From: Desulfobacterales bacterium
Lineage (GTDB): Bacteria; Desulfobacterota; Desulfobacteria; Desulfobacterales; JAUCGF01
Assembly: GCA_029940345.1 (NCBI GenBank)
Contig: JAOZRC010000112.1
Coordinates: 1 to 11,371, forward strand
DNA length: 11,371 bases
Direction: 5' to 3'
Shown here piece after piece: positions 7,065-11,371 of this stretch. The notes under the pieces are model-generated. The model was given only the letters and a program-made list of their open reading frames with translations. It did not search any database and had not been told where the DNA came from. The translations under genes were made by a program, and so were the position numbers. Position 1 is the stretch's first letter; each line of letters opens with the position of its first letter.

Positions 7065-8693
7065 ATGGCAGACAAAAAGAGATTTGAAGACCTTGGGCTT
7101 TCAGCGAATGCACTGGGTGCAATTCATAAAAAAGGGTTTGAAGAACCCACCGCAATTCAGGCGATGACGATCCCTGTAATGCTAAGAGATGATACCAATA
7201 TCATCGCGCAGGCTCAGACAGGCACCGGCAAAACGGCTGCATTCGGATTGCCTTTGATAGAAATGATCAACACCGGTTCCAAAACGGTTCAGGCGCTAAT
7301 CCTGGTTCCGACGCGTGAGTTGGCCATCCAGGTGTCAGAAGAGATCAATTCACTCAAAGGAAACAAGCATATCAATATCATCCCCATCTATGGCGGCCAA
7401 TCTATTGATCAGCAGTTGCGCAGGCTGAAAAAAGGGGTGCATATTGTTGTTGGGTCCCCGGGCAGGGTCATTGATCATCTTAAAAGAAAGACGCTAAAGC
7501 TTGGAAAAATTGAACACCTGGTAATTGATGAAGCAGATGAAATGTTGAATATGGGATTCATCGAAGAGATGGAAGAAATAATGAAGCATACGAATCCTGA
7601 CAAAAGAACACTATTGTTTTCTGCGACAATACCAGGAAGAATAAAGGCCCTTGCACACAAATACATGGACGGTTATGAGCTTCTTACCGTTAAGAAAAAG
7701 CAACTGACGCCTAATTTGACGGAGCAAATCTATTTTGAGGTAAAAGCCGCAGACAAATTTGAGGCGCTATGCAGGATCATTGATATTGAAGATGGTTTTT
7801 ACGGTTTGGTTTTCTGCCGGACAAAGCGAGATGTTGATTCCGTGGTAAGTCATTTAACAGATAGAGGCTATGATGCCGAAGCGATTCATGGAGATATATC
7901 ACAGGCGCAAAGAGAAAGAACGCTTGGAAAATTCAAAAAACAAAGCGTCAATATTCTTATCGCAACCGATGTCGCTGCGCGTGGAATTGATGTGAATAAC
8001 CTTTCCCACGTTATAAACTATTCACTACCTCAAAACCCGGAGTCCTATGTTCATCGAATCGGGCGTACCGGAAGGGCCGGGAATGAGGGGGTCGCTGTTA
8101 CGTTCATTACGCCAAGGGAGTATAAGCAACTGATGTTTATACAGCGGGTCGCCAAAACTGATATCAAGAGATCGAAAATACCGGAAGTCAAAGATATTAT
8201 CCAAGCCAAAAAGCAAAAGATATACGATGATCTGAATACGATTCTTGAAGATGAAATTGATGCCAAATATTATTACTGGGCTAGGAAATTAATTAAGGAA
8301 AATAATCCGACAGATATATTAGCCGCTATATTGAATTATTGTTTCGAAAAAGATATCAACCCTGATGCCTATAGTGAAATTAAAGCGGTCAGCACCAAAG
8401 AGAAGCAACTTGATCGACAGGGTAAAGCAAGGCTTTTTGTCGCATTGGGCAAGAGAGATAAGCTGAATGCCAGGAAGCTGATTGAGCTTATTATGAGCAG
8501 AGTTCCCATTAAACCCAAACAGATCAAAGATATCCAGGTAATGGACAAGTTCTCTTTTATAAATGTTCCTTTTGCAAAAGCGGAAAAAATCGTTTTGAGC
8601 TTTAAAGAAAAGGGTCAAAAACCGCTCATCACCCATGCCAAGCAAAGAACAGGTAACAATGGTATGCAACGGATGCGTCGGAGATTTTCCTAA
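7065..8693 (+). CDS. DEAD-box ATP-dependent RNA helicase with DbpA-like C-terminal RNA-binding domain
   Basis: This 542-aa protein (counted from the ATG at 7065) has every helicase motif in order: Q motif with Phe7 and FEEPTAIQ (25-32), motif I AQTGTGKT (50-57), Ia PTRELA (82-87), Ib SPGR (131-134), II DEAD (155-158), III SAT (186-188), V ATDVAARGID (300-309) and VI HRIGRTGR (330-337). A linker with an EDEIDAKYYYWARKLI helix (395-410) leads to a C-terminal domain at about 455-527 (KARLFVALGKRD...). That domain matches the RRM-like DbpA/CsdA RNA-binding domain, and the protein ends in a basic tail. Such proteins remodel structured RNA in ribosome assembly and the cold-shock response. Length and architecture are DeaD/CsdA-like, but I leave the symbol open. 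It follows the large ATPase gene on the same strand; whether it shares that transcript or uses its own promoter in the 94-base gap is unclear. Confidence 0.95.
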   Translation: MADKKRFEDLGLSANALGAIHKKGFEEPTAIQAMTIPVMLRDDTNIIAQAQTGTGKTAAFGLPLIEMINTGSKTVQALILVPTRELAIQVSEEINSLKGNKHINIIPIYGGQSIDQQLRRLKKGVHIVVGSPGRVIDHLKRKTLKLGKIEHLVIDEADEMLNMGFIEEMEEIMKHTNPDKRTLLFSATIPGRIKALAHKYMDGYELLTVKKKQLTPNLTEQIYFEVKAADKFEALCRIIDIEDGFYGLVFCRTKRDVDSVVSHLTDRGYDAEAIHGDISQAQRERTLGKFKKQSVNILIATDVAARGIDVNNLSHVINYSLPQNPESYVHRIGRTGRAGNEGVAVTFITPREYKQLMFIQRVAKTDIKRSKIPEVKDIIQAKKQKIYDDLNTILEDEIDAKYYYWARKLIKENNPTDILAAILNYCFEKDINPDAYSEIKAVSTKEKQLDRQGKARLFVALGKRDKLNARKLIELIMSRVPIKPKQIKDIQVMDKFSFINVPFAKAEKIVLSFKEKGQKPLITHAKQRTGNNGMQRMRRRFS

Positions 8694-8776
8694 AGCATTG
8701 TCAGGCGCTCAGAAGCACTATTATTTTTATGTATCGTGTTCAAAAATTATGGAAGGATTAAACATCCATAAGAGCC

Positions 8777-8783
8777 CCATCAG
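8777..8783. repeat. Target-site duplication, left copy (CCATCAG)
   Basis: CCATCAG directly abuts the left terminal inverted repeat of the MITE-like element. An identical copy abuts the right end at 8999-9005. The identity extends one base further on each side (CCCATCAGG, 8776-8784 and 8998-9006), so the exact element boundary is ambiguous by a base. Confidence 0.65.
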
Positions 8784-8998
8784 GCATACGCGTCAAGCTA
8801 AGGCTCTGGTTCCCACGCTCCGGCGTGGGAATTCATGCTTTGACGCTCTGGCGTCATTGTGATAGCAGCCTCTCGTGTTTAATGTTCCGACGCCGGAACG
8901 TCTCGGCATACATTCTGACGCCAGAGCGTAAGAACAAGTAAGGCGCTGAAATTTAAGGTGAATATTAATATTGCTATCTGTTAGCTTGACGCGCATGC
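8784..8998. mobile_element. Non-autonomous MITE-like element, 215 bp
   Basis: The ends are terminal inverted repeats of 18 bp that match in 17 positions: GCATACGCGTCAAGCTAA (8784-8801) and the complement of TTAGCTTGACGCGCATGC (8981-8998). They are flanked by 7-bp direct repeats CCATCAG. The interior has no plausible gene and is dominated by two inverted copies of a two-hairpin unit (8809-8935). The element is too short for a transposase, so it would need one supplied elsewhere. The restored empty site is a complete dispersed repeat unit, which strongly supports true insertion. I cannot assign a transposon family; an alternative is a compound REP-type palindromic repeat that carries these ends as part of itself. 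Confidence 0.7.
8809..8935. repeat. Inverted pair of two-hairpin palindromic units inside the element
   Basis: The left unit (8809-8856) has two hairpins: TTCCCACGC-TCCG-GCGTGGGAA (8810-8831) and TGACGC-TCTG-GCGTCA (8841-8856). The right unit (8888-8935), read on the minus strand, aligns to it without gaps at 35 of 48 positions. It keeps both hairpins: TTCTGACGC-CAGA-GCGTAAGAA (8913-8934) and GACG-CCGGAA-CGTC (8889-8902). The two units are separated by 31 bases (8857-8887). The layout resembles a REPIN, meaning two REP sequences in inverse orientation, but lies between transposon-like ends. Confidence 0.7.
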
Positions 8999-9005
8999 CC
9001 ATCAG
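8999..9005. repeat. Target-site duplication, right copy (CCATCAG)
   Basis: This is identical to 8777-8783 and lies directly outside the right terminal inverted repeat (8981-8998). The bases that follow (GGCGGCATATTTGT) complete the dispersed hairpin repeat unit once the element is removed. Confidence 0.65.
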
Positions 9006-9051
9006 GGCGGCATATTTGTGCTAGTGTAATTGCGCATATTCTGTTATGTTG

Positions 9052-9132
9052 CTACAAATATGCCGTCCCGATGGGACTCTGGCAGAATTTAGACTGATTG
9101 TGCTACAAACATGCCGCTCCCACGGAGTTTTT
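9052..9132 (+). repeat. Two-unit hairpin repeat cassette, right copy
   Basis: The units start at 9052 and 9103, each with CTACAAA(T/C)ATGCCG. The first carries GTCCC-GAT-GGGAC (9065-9077) and the second CTCC-CAC-GGAG (9117-9127). Order, spacing and sequence match the cassette at 6-87. The second unit overlaps the end of the minus-strand gene at 9103-10056: bases 9106-9132 encode its last residues KNSVGAACL and 9103-9105 form its TAG stop. Confidence 0.8.
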
Positions 9133-10056
9133 GTGGCAGTATCGGCGGCGAAGCCGGCAGATAAAGGCAAAATCGCCCTTATTCCCGGATTCACCCAGGG
9201 CATCCGGAAGATACCACGCGATCCCCGCAAACAACGGCAATGGTTCACCGGCCGGCTGTGTTTCCTCTTGGGGAATGCATATATCAGAGAGCCGCGCTTC
9301 CACCCATTTTGCCAAATAATTAACGATATCCCGCCACTCCCCGATTGCCAGCTTCTTGATTTCACGGATACCGCTCGCGTATTCGTCCGGGTTGCCATAA
9401 AGCAGATTTAAAATCAGAATGGCGGTTTCAGCACGAAGCCGCTCCGACCGAATGCCGTTTTCATAGGCAATCGCATGCCATTTCCGGGCGTAGCTCATGG
9501 CCATCTTCAAATTCTTGTTGGCAATTGCCGCACTCATGATGGCCCAGTTGCCCAGTGCCTCATCTTCCGGCCAGACCGACAATGCCCGGCATCTGGAGAT
9601 ACCGAAGAGCACATTGGTAATACCGGTCTCGGCAAGGTTGAGTCCGATTTGCGCAACCCCCTTGTAGAGATACGATGCATACCAGGATTCATCCTGCTTG
9701 CATTTGAAACTGTAAATCCGATGGGCCAGTTGCAGGCACCGGTTCATGGATCTTGCATCCCCCAACCGGATCAGAAGATGGCAGATGGTTGATAAAATAT
9801 GAACCGGCCGTTTATGATGCTGCAATTCCGGGTATGACAGCTCGGACATCGCATCCAATATTTTCTCGTAGGGTGTTGACGGATCGATACTGTGCGTGTG
9901 CTGAGGGGAAGCCGTGATCAGTTCCGCGGCAAGCCCTTTTAATTTTTCGCGGATGGCATCCGCCGTGGTGAACTGGTCAAACAGGGTCTGGTGCGTGCGC
10001 ATTTGTTGTTTTCTTAGGCTTGACAGTGGGTTTGATTTTTGGGAGTCTGAGGTCAT
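9103..10056 (-). CDS. Helical protein of unknown function, C-terminus replaced by repeat DNA
   Basis: This 317-aa soluble protein has no signal peptide or membrane segment. I do not recognise the family. Residues about 85-245 are a run of amphipathic helices with alanine/leucine/tyrosine spacing, for example YLYKGVAQIGLNLAETG and AMSYARKWHAIAYENG, resembling TPR-like helical repeats. The ATG at 10056 has AAGGA about 7 bases upstream. The last nine residues (KNSVGAACL) and the stop codon come from a dispersed hairpin repeat (9103-9132), and the preceding GDFAFICRLRRRYCHK also reads unlike the rest. The natural end is therefore probably lost and the protein may be truncated or extended. It lies 25 bases downstream of a 58-aa ORF and a WD40 remnant on the same strand, so it was probably the last gene of a WD40-protein operon. 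Confidence 0.65.
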   Translation of the reverse strand: MTSDSQKSNPLSSLRKQQMRTHQTLFDQFTTADAIREKLKGLAAELITASPQHTHSIDPSTPYEKILDAMSELSYPELQHHKRPVHILSTICHLLIRLGDARSMNRCLQLAHRIYSFKCKQDESWYASYLYKGVAQIGLNLAETGITNVLFGISRCRALSVWPEDEALGNWAIMSAAIANKNLKMAMSYARKWHAIAYENGIRSERLRAETAILILNLLYGNPDEYASGIREIKKLAIGEWRDIVNYLAKWVEARLSDICIPQEETQPAGEPLPLFAGIAWYLPDALGESGNKGDFAFICRLRRRYCHKNSVGAACL

Positions 10057-10081
10057 GGGATATTCCTTATCATGTCTGATT

Positions 10082-10258
10082 TCAGAAGCTTTTATTTTCC
10101 AGTTTAGGCAGGTTGATATTCGGGTTCGCGGTTTCGAGCCGGATCATTGATTTTTTAATGTCCTCCAAGTATTGTTGATAATTGTTGAGCCGGTTCATGA
10201 CCATTTCCTGGTCGTTGAACATGCTGATGTAGGTCTTTCTTTCTTTGGTGTCTTCCAT
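10082..10258 (-). CDS. 58-aa charged helical ORF, possibly the displaced tail of a WD40 protein
   Basis: From the ATG at 10256-10258 this reads MEDTKERKTYISMF, then a helical stretch with QEMVMNRLNNYQQYLEDIKK, ending LPKLENKSF. The composition is protein-like, and it is followed by a well-placed ribosome site for the 317-aa gene 25 bases on. Its ATG lies inside the LW codons of a WD40 blade read in another frame, and no clear ribosome site precedes it. The simplest reading is that it is the frameshifted C-terminal tail of the WD40 protein and not an independent gene. A small overlapping gene is the alternative. Confidence 0.4.
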   Translation of the reverse strand: MEDTKERKTYISMFNDQEMVMNRLNNYQQYLEDIKKSMIRLETANPNINLPKLENKSF

Positions 10259-10400
10259 AACTGGATAGTTCCGTCATGGCTGGATGTCACGAGGATGTCG
10301 CCGTCATGGGTAAAAGCCAGACCGGATATATCAAGTCCGATGGCGTGGTCATTGTGTTGATCTTATCCGGCTCTTACAGCACGCTGACATCCCATTTTTT
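10195..10400 (-). pseudogene. WD40-repeat protein remnant
   Basis: On the minus strand, one frame reads DISGLAFTHDGDILVTSSHD followed by GTIQLWK (within 10255-10362), a textbook WD40 blade. Immediately upstream, another frame gives KKWDVSVL (10377-10400), like the W-D end of the previous blade, then a TAA stop. The blade frame itself is preceded by TAA at 10363-10365 and runs into a nonsense tail ending at 10195, while a third frame continues as the 58-aa ORF. So at least two frameshifts or stops break what was once one gene, and no further blades are readable upstream of 10400. WD40 propellers are protein-interaction modules; the lost N-terminal domain cannot be guessed. Confidence 0.6.
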
Positions 10401-10406
10401 TGAAAA

Positions 10407-10598
10407 TCAGGATATCTCAACCCTGCCGTCTTCATAGAACGCATCGTCCAGATGAATCCTCACTTCCCCATCCCCGTCATGATACAGCATAGCCAGTGAA
10501 ACGGGCTGCAAGACCTTTGATTCCACTATCTGCTGAATTCCCCTGGCGTTCGTTTCTGGGTTGGGATTCAATGGGATGATACACATTACTGACTTCAT
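10407..10598 (-). CDS. Short hypothetical ORF, possibly a gene fragment
   Basis: A 63-aa reading begins MKSVMCIIPLNPNPETNARG and ends DDAFYEDGRVEIS. The frame stays open upstream to 10730, where it overlaps the methyltransferase remnant. The acidic, mixed composition is protein-like, but there is no ribosome site and no family I recognise. It lies between two gene remnants and is itself probably a fragment. Apart from this ORF and the WD40 remnant, I see nothing in 10259-10683. Confidence 0.25.
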   Translation of the reverse strand: MKSVMCIIPLNPNPETNARGIQQIVESKVLQPVSLAMLYHDGDGEVRIHLDDAFYEDGRVEIS

Positions 10599-10683
10599 GA
10601 AGGAATTGAAATGGGCGATATTAATTAAATTTTGGGCATCATTTTTTTTGGATTGGGCATTAAAGTTTATAGTAAGGAAGGAT

Positions 10684-10974
10684 TTAACCCGGTAATAACT
10701 CAGGACTGTACGGCAGCTCATCATAAGCAAAGATAGTCGAATGATTCAGCAAATGACAAGCTTGAGCGATCTGAACCGCTCGGGGATGAAGGATATTGAT
10801 CAACGCCATGGAAAGTCCCGATGCGGCCAGCATAGGAAGAAACGCACTTTCGAGGAGACGTTTTTTATGGCGGGGTCCGCGACCGGTGGTCAGGTTGGAT
10901 AAGCCGGCAATGGTGCGCACCGGGAAATCCAACAGGTCGGGAAGATTTATTTGTCCAGCCTCGTGCTGGTAGCC
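10684..10974 (-). pseudogene. C-terminal fragment of a pterin-binding methyltetrahydrofolate methyltransferase-like gene
   Basis: The frame is open from a TAG at 10975-10977 to the TAA at 10684-10686. It contains VRTIAGLSNLTTG, then RLLESAFLPMLAASGLSMAL, and a final LLNHSTIFAYDE stretch. This aligns by eye with the end of AcsE/MetH-type pterin-binding (dihydropteroate synthase-like) methyltransferases, which have KTVLGLSNVS, a FLAMAMACGLDAAI-type helix and an LLNQTVY end. Only about 80 of roughly 260 residues remain. The N-terminal two thirds, including the pterin-binding strands, are absent, and there is no start codon with a ribosome site. It is therefore a truncated remnant, broken near 10975. 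Confidence 0.6.
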
Positions 10975-11036
10975 CTAAACTGTAAGTTCAGCACTCCTTA
11001 AAATTGTACACCGGCATATAAAGGATGCCTGCAAAC

Positions 11037-11228
11037 CTATAACACTTTTATGGCAAGAAAAATGAGTGAACCGATAACACTGCAAACAAACAGGGTGCCA
11101 GGCAATGTTTTTAATGATTGCGAAAATGAAATTCCCTTCCTGTGAGCATCTGCGTAGGATGTTAAAAACGCCAAGCCCATAACCAACCAAAGGGTAAATA
11201 TGGTTACGAATGTTGTTATCAAATTCAT
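11037..11228 (-). CDS. 63-aa two-helix membrane protein
   Basis: The protein begins MNLITTFVTIFTLWLVMGLA, has a polar loop DAHRKGISFSQSLK (27-40) and a second helix at about 44-61, ending IKVL. The two hydrophobic segments around a basic loop predict a small inner-membrane hairpin. The ATG has GGTGG about 9 bases upstream. I do not recognise a family. It stands alone: a gene fragment lies on one side and a 143-base stretch without a gene on the other, up to the window end. The clean coding pattern makes it a likely real gene. Confidence 0.55.
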   Translation of the reverse strand: MNLITTFVTIFTLWLVMGLAFLTSYADAHRKGISFSQSLKTLPGTLFVCSVIGSLIFLAIKVL

Positions 11229-11371
11229 GGTTATTATCCACCACGGTTCTGTTTTCGGATTTTAAAAGCAAGGCTTGATCATAACTTCGGCCATTTGCCA
11301 GATTGTAACGCATTCTTTTAGAGCCTGTTTGGAAAGTCGTGATCGAAGCGAAAAAGTGTGAGAGCGAGGGC

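Larger units (their letters stand above)
8768..9019 (-). repeat. Hairpin repeat unit interrupted by the MITE-like element
   Basis: Joining 8768-8783 directly to 9006-9019 gives, on the minus strand, ACAAATATGCCG followed by CCCTGATGGGG and CTCTT. This matches the dispersed unit at 9054-9081 (ACAAATATGCCG, TCCCGATGGGA, CTCTG) in 24 of 28 positions. The repeat unit was therefore present, in inverse orientation to the cassette at 9052, before the element inserted into its hairpin. Its arm CGGCATATTTGT (9008-9019) also pairs perfectly with ACAAATATGCCG at 9054-9065. Confidence 0.7.

Noticed and set aside
8635..8862. Plus-strand 75-codon frame over the helicase end and the MITE-like element
   Set aside because: It is built from overlapping helicase sequence in another frame and palindromic repeat DNA, with no ribosome site.
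6..9132. CTACAAATATGCCG repeats as a CRISPR array
   Set aside because: Only two units occur together, their hairpins differ, and there is no regular spacer series or cas gene.
9021..9411. Long frames on both strands overlapping the 317-aa gene
   Set aside because: They are shadows of the 317-aa frame and of repeat DNA, with proline/arginine-rich non-protein-like translations.
10975..11313. Longer minus-strand 112-codon frame at the right end
   Set aside because: It overlaps the cleaner 63-aa membrane ORF in another frame and has no ribosome site or recognisable sequence.
11311..11371. Sequence starting GAGCCTGTTTGGAAAGTCGT as the end of an insertion sequence
   Set aside because: It looks faintly like a repeat or insertion terminus, but the window ends here and no inverted partner, target duplication or transposase is visible. 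I see no gene in 11229-11371.

Overview
The window looks like chromosomal DNA of an uncultured or environmental Gram-negative bacterium, with Desulfobacterota (former Deltaproteobacteria) as the best guess. The reasons are soft. There is a lipobox lipoprotein. A fragment of a methyltetrahydrofolate/corrinoid methyltransferase-type protein is present. Base composition is moderate, and the short hairpin repeats are of a style I associate from memory with such genomes. No rRNA, tRNA or CRISPR array is visible.

Left block (126-3205, minus strand): a tight three-gene operon encodes a small lipoprotein with a basic Ser/Arg/Lys tail, a double DUF350 membrane protein, and a membrane-anchored spermidine synthase-like protein. 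The last two genes overlap by 10 bases. A good sigma70-type promoter (TTGACC, 17-base spacer, TAAATT) and a 5'UTR hairpin precede the first gene. This gene set recurs in envelope-stress contexts, so a polyamine/membrane module is the natural reading.

Centre (3365-8693, plus strand): a divergently oriented 1201-aa P-loop ATPase of the BrxC/PglY (DUF6079/DUF499-like) type is followed by a DEAD-box RNA helicase with a DbpA-like RNA-binding tail. The ATPase resembles the large ATPase of BREX phage defence, but no methyltransferase, PglZ or other BREX partner lies in the window. A 7-base-period direct repeat sits directly in front of the ATPase start.

Repeat island (about 8768-9132): a 215-bp MITE-like element with 17/18-bp terminal inverted repeats and a 7-bp target duplication is inserted inside a copy of a dispersed hairpin repeat. 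Removing it restores that repeat unit. More copies of the same hairpin repeat, as a two-unit cassette, lie at 6-87 and 9052-9132. The second cassette supplies the last nine residues and the stop codon of the adjacent minus-strand gene.

Right block (9103-11371, minus strand): a 317-aa helical protein of unknown function lies downstream of a 58-aa ORF and a broken WD40-repeat remnant. Beyond that are a weak short ORF, the C-terminal stump of a pterin-binding methyltransferase-like gene, and a 63-aa two-helix membrane protein. This part reads as a decaying accessory region.
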